From NCBI RefSeq assembly GCF_900187425.1, contig NZ_FYDJ01000013.1:1-64000 (forward strand): 64,000 nucleotides of DNA, read 5' to 3'. Shown here piece by piece: positions 16,806-25,600 of this stretch. This stretch comes from Pseudomonas sp. Irchel s3h14 (GTDB lineage Bacteria > Pseudomonadota > Gammaproteobacteria > Pseudomonadales > Pseudomonadaceae). Under the pieces are notes generated by a model. The model worked only from the letters and a program-made list of their open reading frames with translations, was not told where the DNA came from and did not search any database. Position numbers and translations under genes: made by a program. The first letter of the stretch is position 1, and the number at the start of each line of letters is the position of its first letter.

Positions 16806-18146
16806 ATGAGCCCACGGCAAAAAGTCCTGATCGTCGACGACGAACCGGATATCCGCGAACTCCTGGAAATCACCCTGGGACGGATGAAACTCTACACCTT
16901 CAGTGCCCGCAACCTCGGCGAAGCCCAGGCCCTGCTGTCGCGAGAGACGTTCGATTTGTGCCTGACCGACATGCGCTTGCCGGACGGCACCGGCCTTGAG
17001 CTGGTGCAACACATCCAGCAACGCCACCCAAACGTACCGGTGGCAATGATCACCGCTTATGGCAGCCTGGAAACGGCGATCAACGCCCTCAAGGCCGGCG
17101 CCTTCGACTTCCTGACCAAACCGGTGGACCTCACCCGCTTGCGAGAACTGGTCAGCAGCGCGCTTCGGTTGCCTGCGCCGGGCGGCACCGGCATCGCCAT
17201 CGATCGCCGGCTACTGGGTGACTCACCGCCCATGCGCGCCTTGCGCAAACACATCGACAAACTGGCCCGCAGCCAGGCGCCGGTGTACATCAGCGGCGAA
17301 TCCGGCAGTGGCAAGGAGTTGGTCGCGCGACTGATCCATGAGCAAGGACCCCGCGCCAGCCAACCGTTTATCCCGGTCAATTGCGGGGCGATTCCGTCGG
17401 AATTGATGGAAAGCGAGTTTTTCGGGCATCGCAAAGGCAGCTTCAGCGGTGCCATCGAAGACAAACCCGGACTGTTCCAGGCCGCCCATGGTGGCACCCT
17501 GTTCCTCGACGAAGTGGCTGATTTGCCGCTGGCGATGCAGGTCAAACTGCTACGGGCAATACAGGAAAAAGCCGTTCGCGGTGTCGGCGAGCAGCAGGAA
17601 ACCGTGGTCGATGTGCGTATCCTTTGCGCCACCCACAAAGACCTCGACGCCGAAGTCGCCGCCGAACGTTTTCGTCAGGATTTGTACTACCGGTTGAACG
17701 TGATCGAACTACGGGTGCCGCCCTTGCGCGAACGCCGTGACGACATCGAATCCCTCGCCAGCCATGTGCTCAAACGCCTGGCTATCAGCACTGGCCAGCC
17801 CGCTGCAAAACTCCACCCCCAAGCCCTCGACGCGCTGAAAAGCTACCGCTTCCCCGGCAACGTCCGGGAACTGGAGAACATGCTCGAACGGGCGCACACG
17901 CTGTGCGAAAACAAACAAATTGAAGCCAGCGACCTGCGACTGGCCGAAGGCAACTGCAACCCGGAAGGTGGTGTGCCGGACCTGACGCAGATCGACAACC
18001 TGGAAGACTACCTGGAAAACGTCGAACGCAACCTTATCCTCCAGGCCCTGGAAGAAACCCGCTGGAACCGCACGGCGGCGGCTCAGCGGTTGAATCTTTC
18101 ATTTCGGTCGATGCGCTACAGGCTCAAGAAACTGGGACTCGATTGA
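16806..18146 (+). CDS. pilR: Sigma-54-dependent response regulator PilR
   Basis: A 446-residue NtrC-type activator. The receiver domain (1-120) has DDE at 11-13 and phospho-acceptor Asp55. The AAA+ domain follows with Walker A GESGSGKE (about 163-170) and the sigma-54 contact loop, which reads GSFSGA (211-216) rather than GAFTGA/GSFTGA. A Fis-type HTH ends the protein (RWNRTAAAQRLNLSFRSMRY). It activates pilA with sigma-54, but pilA is not in this window. ATG 16806 is the family start; an upstream in-frame ATG lies inside pilS. Confidence 0.93.
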   Translation: MSPRQKVLIVDDEPDIRELLEITLGRMKLYTFSARNLGEAQALLSRETFDLCLTDMRLPDGTGLELVQHIQQRHPNVPVAMITAYGSLETAINALKAGAFDFLTKPVDLTRLRELVSSALRLPAPGGTGIAIDRRLLGDSPPMRALRKHIDKLARSQAPVYISGESGSGKELVARLIHEQGPRASQPFIPVNCGAIPSELMESEFFGHRKGSFSGAIEDKPGLFQAAHGGTLFLDEVADLPLAMQVKLLRAIQEKAVRGVGEQQETVVDVRILCATHKDLDAEVAAERFRQDLYYRLNVIELRVPPLRERRDDIESLASHVLKRLAISTGQPAAKLHPQALDALKSYRFPGNVRELENMLERAHTLCENKQIEASDLRLAEGNCNPEGGVPDLTQIDNLEDYLENVERNLILQALEETRWNRTAAAQRLNLSFRSMRYRLKKLGLD

Positions 18147-18149
18147 GTC

Positions 18150-19250
18150 TCAGATACGTCCAGTCGGTGCATACGGCGCCGGATCAATGATCGGCTCACG
18201 CCCCAGCATCACATCCGCAAACAACTGACACGACGCCGGCGCTAGTACCAAACCATTACGGTAATGCCCGCAATTGAGCCAAAGCCCTTCGAACCCTGGC
18301 ACCCGACCGATGTAGGGAATGCCTTCCGGTGAGCCCGGTCGCAACCCGGCCCAGTGCCCCACGACCTCGGCATCCGCCAGTGCAGGAATCAACTCCACCG
18401 CCGACGCCTTCAGGCTCTCCAGGGCAGATTCGGTTGGCGTCTTGTCGAAGCCTTCATGCTCCAGCGTACTGCCGATCAGAATGTGCCCGTCGCGCCGGGG
18501 AATCGCATAACGCCCCTTGGCCAGAACCATGCTCGGCAGGAAATCCGCTGCGCATTTGTAGAGAATCATTTGCCCTTTCACCGGCTCGACCGGCAAGTCC
18601 AGGCCCAGGCTCTTGAGTAAATCACCGCTCCAGGCACCCGCGGTCAGCACCACCTGATCGCCATGAATCGCTCCCGCCGAGGTCTGCACCCCGACCACCG
18701 TTGCGCCTTCACGGATAAACCCGCTGACTTCACACTGCTCATGAATCGTCACGTTCGGCAGCGCCAGCAACGCAGCCTTGAGGGACTTCACCAGCCGCGG
18801 ATTACGCACATTGGCCACATCGGCCATGTAGATCGCCCGGGAAAAACCGCTCCCCAGCACCGGCACCGCGTCGTGAGCCGCCGAGATATCCACAGCCCGC
18901 AACGGACGGTTTTCCCGCTCAGCCCAGGCCAGCGCCTCGGCCTCATCATCCAGATCCAGCCAGTACAACCCGGTGGTATGCACCTCGGGATCGACACCCG
19001 TGGCGGCAAACAGTCGCTCGCCCAGCTGTGGATAAAAATCCTGGGACCAATGCGCCAACGCGGTGACCGCCGGGCTGTAGCGCCACGGGTAAAGCGGCGA
19101 AACGATACCGCCACCCGCCCAGGACGACTCCTGACCGACGTTCGAACGATCCAGCAGCACAACACTTTGCACTTCGGACGCGAGATTGAACGCTGTCAGC
19201 AGGCCAATCACGCCGCCGCCGACAATCACCACTTGCTGTTGCCTGGTCAT
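18150..19250 (-). CDS. thiO: Glycine oxidase ThiO
   Basis: A 366-residue FAD-dependent amino-acid oxidase of the DAO family. It oxidises glycine to the imine used to build the thiazole ring of thiamine in the cytoplasm. The N-terminal Rossmann motif VVIVGGGVIGLL (7-18) and the C-terminal GLRPGSPEGIPYIG signature of ThiO are visible. ATG at 19250 (MTRQQQ) is chosen over the one four codons upstream because it fits the usual spacing to the FAD motif. Convergent with pilR (3 bp gap); other thi genes are not nearby. Confidence 0.88.
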   Translation of the reverse strand: MTRQQQVVIVGGGVIGLLTAFNLASEVQSVVLLDRSNVGQESSWAGGGIVSPLYPWRYSPAVTALAHWSQDFYPQLGERLFAATGVDPEVHTTGLYWLDLDDEAEALAWAERENRPLRAVDISAAHDAVPVLGSGFSRAIYMADVANVRNPRLVKSLKAALLALPNVTIHEQCEVSGFIREGATVVGVQTSAGAIHGDQVVLTAGAWSGDLLKSLGLDLPVEPVKGQMILYKCAADFLPSMVLAKGRYAIPRRDGHILIGSTLEHEGFDKTPTESALESLKASAVELIPALADAEVVGHWAGLRPGSPEGIPYIGRVPGFEGLWLNCGHYRNGLVLAPASCQLFADVMLGREPIIDPAPYAPTGRI

Positions 19251-19307
19251 GTTCTGATCCAACCGTTAAATAGACAGAGGGCGCAAAAAGGCGCCCGCAA
19301 AAGGAAC

Positions 19308-19709
19308 TCAGCGACCCCAGCAATCCTTGGCAACCAATCCGGCCGTGGCATTGACCATGCTTCTGACGCCGGTGTTGGTGATGGTGAAATCACCGCACTT
19401 GTCAGCAGCCATGGCCTTGCCGGGCTTGCGCACTGCCGTCAGCAGGAAGGTCTGATCGGTCAGGGTCGGGGTGATGGTGTAGAAGTCATTACCGGCACTC
19501 AGGCCGGTGGCGTTGGTGTAGACATTATTCTTCGAATAGTAGCGTTCAAGGATCTGCGCTTGTTCGGAGAGCAGGCCGGCGACTTCAGTGCGGCGCCCCT
19601 TATTCACGTACTCGGTGAGGCTCGGGTAGCCAATGGTGATAACGATTCCGATGATCGCAATCACGATCATGATTTCGATCAGGGTAAAACCTCGGTTGGA
19701 TCTGCGCAT
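19308..19709 (-). CDS. pilE: Type IV minor pilin PilE
   Basis: A 133-residue type IV pilin-like protein. After a short leader, RG^FTLIEIM is the prepilin peptidase (PilD) site with Glu5, followed by the hydrophobic helix. Two C-terminal cysteines (in DKCGDF and KDCWGR) can form the D-loop disulfide. It is the last gene of the fimU-pilV-pilW-pilX-pilY1-pilE operon; minor pilins prime pilus assembly at the inner membrane. It follows pilY1 by 15 bp, leaving no room for the pilY2 gene found between them in P. aeruginosa. Confidence 0.9.
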   Translation of the reverse strand: MRRSNRGFTLIEIMIVIAIIGIVITIGYPSLTEYVNKGRRTEVAGLLSEQAQILERYYSKNNVYTNATGLSAGNDFYTITPTLTDQTFLLTAVRKPGKAMAADKCGDFTITNTGVRSMVNATAGLVAKDCWGR

Positions 19710-19724
19710 GCCTCAAACTCTCAC

Positions 19725-22700
19725 TTACTGTATTTGTCGCCACATGATGCGACGGCTGCCGCCGCTGCCGGGCTTTTCCACCAGGGAGCTGATGCCACCG
19801 CTGGAGTTGTTAACAATTTTGCGGGACGCATTGTTGACGATCGCGTTCAGTGTCGGAATACCACCGGTGAAAATCACCCCGCTTGATATCGAATCCGTGC
19901 TGTCGACCAGCCCGTCACCATTGGTGTCGAGCACCGCGTAATTGAGCATCTTACCGCTGAATGCATCCAGCTCGACCAGTTTGCCGGTACCGAAACTGGC
20001 GCAAGGGTCGGTGGTGTCCACGCTGGCCGTGGTGAACACGATCCGGCCCGCCACCAGACTGGCCTGATTGATCACCCGTTCACCGGTTAGCACGTTGTTG
20101 TACACCAGCGGCAGGTACCAGCCTTTTTTCGCCGGATAGGTCACGTCGTTCTGACTGGTGGTAATAAATTGCCCACTGCTGCCGGAGAACACGCCAGTCA
20201 CCGACTGTGCCTGCAAACTGGACGTTGTGATTTTTCCGGAGCCACCTTCCGCATCCCACACGGCATAGAAAGCCTGAAGGTCTTTGTTGGTCTTGTCGGC
20301 CGTCTCATTGAATTTACCGGTGCCGAAAAACACTTCCTTCCCTCCCAACGAATTGTCCGCCAGCAATGGTTGTGCGGTGATCGGCTGGGTGACGCCACCC
20401 GCGGTGGTAAACAGCGGTTGGCGGGAAAACGCCAGGTCCCACGATTCCGGAGCGGTGGCGCTCAAATCAAACTTCCACAACCTCCCCTTCAAATCGCCAC
20501 CATAAGCGGCCTGCACCACATTCTGCGAGTTGACACGAAGTTTTACCGATGACAGGCCGTTGGTAGTTTCGGCGCCGTCGACCACTATTTTCTTGATCAA
20601 CGTGCCGTCGCGAACATCGACCACGTACAACGCTGCCACCCCGGAGTTGCTGCCATAACCGTTGGAGATGAATGCCGCCCATCGACCGTCGGCCAAGCGT
20701 GCCACTTCCGGTCGTGCGTAGGCATAACCCAGATCATTGAAAACGTTCTCCGTATTTGCCGTGGTCGGCGCACTGATTTCCCACAACGCGTTAGTCACGT
20801 TACCGGCCGAGGCGTCGAACAACTGCAGTGCATAGAAGGTTTTGCCGCCCGCCCCTGTTCCACCAATCGCCAGGGTTTTCCAGGCACTGTTGAGCTGGGC
20901 ATCGAACACGCCCACCTGGCCGTCCACCAGAAACTTGTGGCTCACCCCGTTTATGTAATTGGGGTCGGCGATGTAACGCAGTGACGGCAACACACTGGAC
21001 GGCATAAAAGCGTAACGCCGCGTGCCATTGGACGTGTTGATGACGTTTACAAAACCGTCGTTGGCGTTCACCACGAGGCTGGCGTTCATGCTTGCCGCTT
21101 TGGTTGCCAGATAGGCGCTGTAAGTGGTGTCGCCTGACAGATCGGACGCGGTTTTATCCGTGGGTGACGCCAGGGCCAACGGCGAATTGATGATGTCGCC
21201 AAGCAGCACACTGCGCACTTTCAGGCCGGTCTTGTTGGTGCCCTTGCTCCACTCCACCAGATCGATGCCGGTGATGCCGGTGGGCAAACTCTGGTTGAGG
21301 GAAGTTTGCTGGGCAGGGGAAAAACTGGCGTAGGCCAGTGTCACAGCCGAATTGGTCAGGGTATTCCAGGACTGGTAGGTCGGCGCCGTGGCACCGGGCA
21401 CGATGGCGGTATCGGTTGTCCACAACACCGAGGCGGTGTTAACCGCGCCAGCGGAGGTAAACCCGTAGGACTTGATCGTGCCGCGCCAATCCTTGGGATC
21501 GTAACTGGTCTGAAAGTAACTCGAACCGCTGGCCAGAGTGGTCCCGCTGGCCACGCCGCTGCCACCTGAGCCAGCCTTGGAGGTGATATCGCTCAGGGCC
21601 GAAGACAGTGCGCTGTTGAGCCCGGCGCCTTCAGTCGCCTGGTAGTACTTGCCCTGCCCGTAGGTCGCGGCGTCCGCCAGCATTTGGTTTGCTGCGGTAA
21701 AACCCACGGTGTAGGTATTCATGTTCTGCCTGGGAAAATCCAGGGCGTCCCAGCTTTTGCCCGCGGCATCGGTCCCCGTGGAGCGCATGTCGATGTCGAA
21801 GGCGAACTTGGCGATGTCATCCAGATACAGGGTATCGCCATCGTCGTCGCCGAAGAGGTTGGCGCCATCGTTATTGCTGATCCCGTCCCAGTTCGGTAAG
21901 CGGCTGCCACCGAGAGGATCGTCGGTCGGAAAGGTTCGGTCGTAGGTTGGCAGGCCATCAGTAATCACCACCCCGTAGTTTCTTTGGCAGCGATACTGAA
22001 TCGGACTGGTATAGGAGGTGGGCGTCGAGTTGTTGTACGGCGCCATGCCACGGAAATAGCGGGTGATCTCGTAATAGGCTTCAGCCAGTGGCGTATTGGC
22101 CTGCGCGCTCAGCTCGTCGATTCCGGCGATCAATGCGTTGTAGTTGGTATCAGCCTGAGCCTGAGTCACGGTGCCGCTGACAGCCGACAAATCACTGACC
22201 GAGCGGGCGATGTAACCGCCGTCATTCTTATGGTTTCCGACAGCCAGGTTGAACGTCGACAGGCCGATGCGCAGCGAGCGGTTGCTGGCCACCAACGCCT
22301 TGGAAACGTTGCGCGCCACATTCATCCGGTAATCATCGGGGATCGAGCCATCGGTGAAATCCCGGTCGGAATGGTTGACCAAGCTTATCAGATACGACAA
22401 GTATTTCGCCGAATAGCGAGTGTCCTCGCGCCCTACCGGATCGGGAAGCTTCAGGCAAAGCGAATCCAGACCGAGGAAGCTGTTTTTATAAAAACCGTAC
22501 CATCCATCCCTCCCGCATGTTCCACGAGTCAAACTCGACAAGGAAATACTGCTATCGGTCATGTCAAGTTCCCGGCCTTTCAAGCACGAACCATTCGAGA
22601 GGCAAATAGTCACCGGGGGGCGTGCGATCGTTGGGTCGAAGCCTGCCGCCCAGATAATGCTGTTCATACTCCCCGAGTCATCGAGTAACAGCATTACATT

Positions 22701-22835
22701 GGGTGCCACGGCGGCGGCGTTCAACAGCGGCGAATCCGATGGCGTGAATGCATAGGCCGGCGCCGACAGGTAAAGCCCCAACACTGCGCCGCATACCAGG
22801 CGCCACAGCCCGGCGTACCGTTCAGTACTTCGCAT
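19725..22835 (-). CDS. pilY1: Type IV pilus tip adhesin PilY1
   Basis: A 1036-residue secreted pilus-biogenesis factor and adhesin. It has a signal peptide (1-29, ending AYA) and a von Willebrand A-like region with the MIDAS motif DDSGSMN (about 52-58). The C-terminal half is a PilY1 beta-propeller holding a calcium loop DTNGDGLVDSTD near residue 980. Known PilY1 proteins control pilus extension and retraction by calcium binding and transmit surface contact. The ATG at 22835 follows GAG-rich sequence and overlaps pilX by 14 bp; this start gives a clean signal peptide. Confidence 0.92.
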   Translation of the reverse strand: MRSTERYAGLWRLVCGAVLGLYLSAPAYAFTPSDSPLLNAAAVAPNVMLLLDDSGSMNSIIWAAGFDPTIARPPVTICLSNGSCLKGRELDMTDSSISLSSLTRGTCGRDGWYGFYKNSFLGLDSLCLKLPDPVGREDTRYSAKYLSYLISLVNHSDRDFTDGSIPDDYRMNVARNVSKALVASNRSLRIGLSTFNLAVGNHKNDGGYIARSVSDLSAVSGTVTQAQADTNYNALIAGIDELSAQANTPLAEAYYEITRYFRGMAPYNNSTPTSYTSPIQYRCQRNYGVVITDGLPTYDRTFPTDDPLGGSRLPNWDGISNNDGANLFGDDDGDTLYLDDIAKFAFDIDMRSTGTDAAGKSWDALDFPRQNMNTYTVGFTAANQMLADAATYGQGKYYQATEGAGLNSALSSALSDITSKAGSGGSGVASGTTLASGSSYFQTSYDPKDWRGTIKSYGFTSAGAVNTASVLWTTDTAIVPGATAPTYQSWNTLTNSAVTLAYASFSPAQQTSLNQSLPTGITGIDLVEWSKGTNKTGLKVRSVLLGDIINSPLALASPTDKTASDLSGDTTYSAYLATKAASMNASLVVNANDGFVNVINTSNGTRRYAFMPSSVLPSLRYIADPNYINGVSHKFLVDGQVGVFDAQLNSAWKTLAIGGTGAGGKTFYALQLFDASAGNVTNALWEISAPTTANTENVFNDLGYAYARPEVARLADGRWAAFISNGYGSNSGVAALYVVDVRDGTLIKKIVVDGAETTNGLSSVKLRVNSQNVVQAAYGGDLKGRLWKFDLSATAPESWDLAFSRQPLFTTAGGVTQPITAQPLLADNSLGGKEVFFGTGKFNETADKTNKDLQAFYAVWDAEGGSGKITTSSLQAQSVTGVFSGSSGQFITTSQNDVTYPAKKGWYLPLVYNNVLTGERVINQASLVAGRIVFTTASVDTTDPCASFGTGKLVELDAFSGKMLNYAVLDTNGDGLVDSTDSISSGVIFTGGIPTLNAIVNNASRKIVNNSSGGISSLVEKPGSGGSRRIMWRQIQ

Positions 22836-23301
22836 AGATACTCTCCACCACACTGCGCGAGTTGCCCGCGATGCCGACTGCGGTCACCCGGTACAGCGTT
22901 GTCGAGGTGTTGCTCGGCACATTCACGGCGGTCAGGGTGGTGCCGATGTTCTGCACCCCGTAAAAACCGCTACCGGAGGCGATCCAGGTCACCCCCGAGG
23001 TGGAATTGAAGCCGGCGCCGGTGATTGTCGACGACTCGGCCGGTGGCGCGCATTGGGTGGTGCCACTGCAGACCGGCAACGAATAGGTCTCCAGTTGCAC
23101 CGCGCTTTCACCCACGCGCAACGCCGATTCGGCGCCCTGGAACGACTGATTGCGCAGAATCACGCTGCCGGCCATTTTTTCCTGCAACGTCGCGCTCTGC
23201 ATCGACGAAAGCCCGATCAACGTCAGCACCAGGAGAAACACCAGGCTGACCAACAGCGCCATGCCGCGCTGGGCATGAGGGGTCGTGGAAGAAATACTCA
23301 T
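22822..23301 (-). CDS. pilX: Minor pilin PilX
   Basis: A 159-residue pilin-like protein with a leader ending QRG^MALLVSLVF. It lacks the Glu5 present in the other pilins of the operon. This is normal for the PilX/GspK position at the tip of the minor pilin complex, which need not pair with a preceding subunit. The ATG 23301 follows GAGGGGAGGGCCG. It overlaps pilY1 and probably works with it as a tip subcomplex. Confidence 0.88.
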   Translation of the reverse strand: MSISSTTPHAQRGMALLVSLVFLLVLTLIGLSSMQSATLQEKMAGSVILRNQSFQGAESALRVGESAVQLETYSLPVCSGTTQCAPPAESSTITGAGFNSTSGVTWIASGSGFYGVQNIGTTLTAVNVPSNTSTTLYRVTAVGIAGNSRSVVESIYAKY

Positions 23302-23312
23302 CGGCCCTCCCC

Positions 23313-24026
23313 TCATGGCAAGCGGTTGCGCAGAGCGGCAACCACGTTGAAGGTTTGATTGCGTACCCGGTTGTTCGGGTCGGTGAGAGTCAACGTCAGG
23401 CGAACACTACGGATGCGCGCCGGATCAGTGGGGTTGTTGCTGTAACTGGAGGCGGCCACATCAGTGGCGGAACTGGCGAGGCCGAAGCTCACGTTGAAGG
23501 CACTGACGTTGTTCACCAGCACCGCCTGAGTCGGCGTGCCGGTGCCGACACCCATCAGCAGTTGATTGTTGCTGAAGCTGTAGATCAAGCGGCGGATCGG
23601 AAACGCCAGCTCGCCCGACGCCGGAACTCGGGCGCCCGTATAGGCCGTTGCATTGTTCCGACAATCGGAAACCACCGTCCAGGTCGGCACCCCGCCGCTG
23701 CCGCCAACATCGGCAGTCACCATAGTCAGTTTGAGGCTGGCGTTGTCCCAACTGATCGGCGTTGTCTGGCTGGCATTGAAGTCACCTGCCGAGCTTGAAT
23801 CGGTGACCGCTCCCAGACATCCGAACATGCCGACCATGCGAATTTCCTGAATCATCTTGCTCAGCACGAACCGCGCATCTTCCTGCATGGCGGCTGCGGT
23901 GTTCTGGCTGACATAGGTGTTCTTGGCCGCGATGAAAATCTGCGCCACGCCCAGGACCACGACCAAACTCAACGCCAGGGCGATCAGTAACTCGATCAGG
24001 CCGAAACCTCTGTTGGTCTGGTTCAT
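23313..24026 (-). CDS. pilW: Minor pilin PilW
   Basis: A 237-residue prepilin with the cleavage site RG^FGLIELLIAL (Glu5 present) and a long hydrophobic helix. A large globular domain follows, as usual for PilW/GspJ-position minor pilins. The conserved early MQEDARF and GMFGCLG segments are visible. Its ATG overlaps the pilV stop by four bases, so the two are translationally coupled. Confidence 0.9.
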   Translation of the reverse strand: MNQTNRGFGLIELLIALALSLVVVLGVAQIFIAAKNTYVSQNTAAAMQEDARFVLSKMIQEIRMVGMFGCLGAVTDSSSAGDFNASQTTPISWDNASLKLTMVTADVGGSGGVPTWTVVSDCRNNATAYTGARVPASGELAFPIRRLIYSFSNNQLLMGVGTGTPTQAVLVNNVSAFNVSFGLASSATDVAASSYSNNPTDPARIRSVRLTLTLTDPNNRVRNQTFNVVAALRNRLP

Positions 24027-24472
24027 GGCGTCGAGACCGGATCGACGGTGGCGCGACTGGTCAGGACGAAACTTCGCCGCGAATTGTCGATGTTCGCAGC
24101 CCGCGAGTCATCCCAGGTGATGGTGATGGTGTACACCCGCTGATTGAGCGTAACGCTGCCAGTAGCCGTGGCGCCGCCGAAATTGACAATGTTGGTGGTG
24201 AAGTCGTAGAGGTCCTGATCCCGGGCGACACTCAGGTTGCCTGAGGTCGGAGGCGTGACGGTGTAGTCGGCACCGGAGTTGGCGCGAATACGGTCCATCA
24301 TGTCGTAGGCGATAAAACTCGCCTGGCTGGTCATCCGCGCGCTGTCAGTGTACTTCAGCGCATTGAGCTGAATCGCCGCAGCCCCCAACAGCCCCACCGT
24401 CAGAATCAACAACGCAACCAAGACTTCGATCAGCGTCATGCCCTCCTGTGCACGCTTGCTCCATCCCCTCAT
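24023..24472 (-). CDS. pilV: Minor pilin PilV
   Basis: A 149-residue prepilin with the cleavage site EG^MTLIEVLVALL (Glu5 present), corresponding to the GspI position. The ATG at 24472 is preferred because it overlaps the fimU stop by four bases (ATGA) and leaves a short basic leader (MRGWSKRAQEG). A longer in-frame start 13 codons upstream lies wholly inside fimU. The N-terminal DMMDRIRANSGA segment is typical of PilV. Confidence 0.9.
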   Translation of the reverse strand: MRGWSKRAQEGMTLIEVLVALLILTVGLLGAAAIQLNALKYTDSARMTSQASFIAYDMMDRIRANSGADYTVTPPTSGNLSVARDQDLYDFTTNIVNFGGATATGSVTLNQRVYTITITWDDSRAANIDNSRRSFVLTSRATVDPVSTP

Positions 24473-24942
24473 CCGCAGCTTCCACCCAATAGAATTCGTC
24501 CGTTCAAACACACATTCAGTGTCCTGCTTTGCGCCCCCCGTACGTAGCTGATCACCACCGCCGTGGACGGTGCCGACAACCCGCCAAGGTTGTTGAAATC
24601 GATGGCGGTCACTCCTGAGGTTAGCGTCAGAGTCGCGCCGCTGCTCATCGCTGGAACAACCCGCAATACATTGGCCGGATTGCCAGTACCGTCAAAGACC
24701 GTTAATTCTCCGGTCCAGACGCTGCCGCCGGCCGTCGGGCGCAGCCGGGTGGTGACACCACGGTCGATAGCCTCCAGTCGGGCGAAATTGAGTCCGCGTT
24801 GCAGATCGCCGATTTCGGTGTCGGCCTTGGTGATTTGCACCGAACGGGTAAACGCCGGTACGGCCAGCGTGATCAGGATCAGAAGCACCGCGAGCGCGAT
24901 CAGCAACTCGATCAGTGTGAAACCTTTTGTACGATGATCCAT
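24469..24942 (-). CDS. fimU: Minor pilin FimU
   Basis: A 157-residue GspH-like prepilin, first gene of the minor pilin operon. Leader MDHRTKG^FTLIELLIAL with Glu5 present; a GspH-type beta-domain follows. The ATG 24942 is used because a start 27 codons upstream would give a leader far longer than prepilin peptidase substrates have. It is divergent from fimT across 131 bp, which must hold the operon promoter; no clear AlgR site could be read there. Confidence 0.87.
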   Translation of the reverse strand: MDHRTKGFTLIELLIALAVLLILITLAVPAFTRSVQITKADTEIGDLQRGLNFARLEAIDRGVTTRLRPTAGGSVWTGELTVFDGTGNPANVLRVVPAMSSGATLTLTSGVTAIDFNNLGGLSAPSTAVVISYVRGAQSRTLNVCLNGRILLGGSCG

Positions 24943-25073
24943 CAGTGCCCTCCGTTGCCGTCGGCTATACCTGCTTCTACACGCTAGAACATTCGACCGG
25001 CAGGTGTTCGGTTGTTTTGCCATTACTCGCGCAGGGATCGCGCGGGCCGCAGCACTCCAGGGAGGGAGATGAC

Positions 25074-25595
25074 ATGCATCAGCGAGGTTTTAGCCTGATC
25101 GAACTGCTCATGGGACTGACAATTGTCGGGATTGTTCTGCTGTTGGTCAGTCCGGCGTTTGCTGCACTGACTGAATCGAACCATCGCGAGCAGGTGGCAA
25201 AGTCGCTTATCAGCGGTATACGCAACGCCAGAACCGTTGCCATCACACGCAACCAGAGCGTAGTGATTCACGGCATCAACGACGACTGGAGTCAGGGCTG
25301 GCGGATCATTCTGGATATCAGTGGTAAAGGCGCGGAGGACAACAGCAATCCGCTGCTGGTTGAGCGCGCGAGTGGCACTCGGGTGCCGATTGTCGGCAAT
25401 TGGCCGGTCAGGCGATACATACGTTTCAACAGTATTGGCGAGCCACAGATGCCCGGACGGGCCTTTCAAGCGGGGACATTGCACATCTGCGCAGCCCGCG
25501 AACCGGTCACTCAGCTCCAGGTGGTGCTGGCCGCGACCGGTCGCGTCAGCCTGCGCAGCCATAAGGCTGAGCAGGCGCTGTGCCCAGGGGGGTAA
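25074..25595 (+). CDS. fimT: Type IV pilus biogenesis protein FimT
   Basis: A 173-residue GspH/FimT-family prepilin with a short leader MHQRG^FSLIELLMGL (Glu5 present). It ends in a cysteine-containing tail (QALCPGG), and a second cysteine is in HICAARE. FimT-type proteins have been linked to DNA uptake in some bacteria. A strong GGGAGGGAGA precedes ATG 25074. In P. aeruginosa fimT is collinear with fimU; here it is transcribed in the opposite direction, tail-to-tail with ispH. Confidence 0.85.
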   Translation: MHQRGFSLIELLMGLTIVGIVLLLVSPAFAALTESNHREQVAKSLISGIRNARTVAITRNQSVVIHGINDDWSQGWRIILDISGKGAEDNSNPLLVERASGTRVPIVGNWPVRRYIRFNSIGEPQMPGRAFQAGTLHICAAREPVTQLQVVLAATGRVSLRSHKAEQALCPGG

Positions 25596-25600
25596 AAGCG

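Noticed and set aside
24943..25073. AlgR binding site in the fimT/fimU gap
   Set aside because: No convincing match to the AlgR consensus could be read; the region must hold promoters but the regulator stays open.
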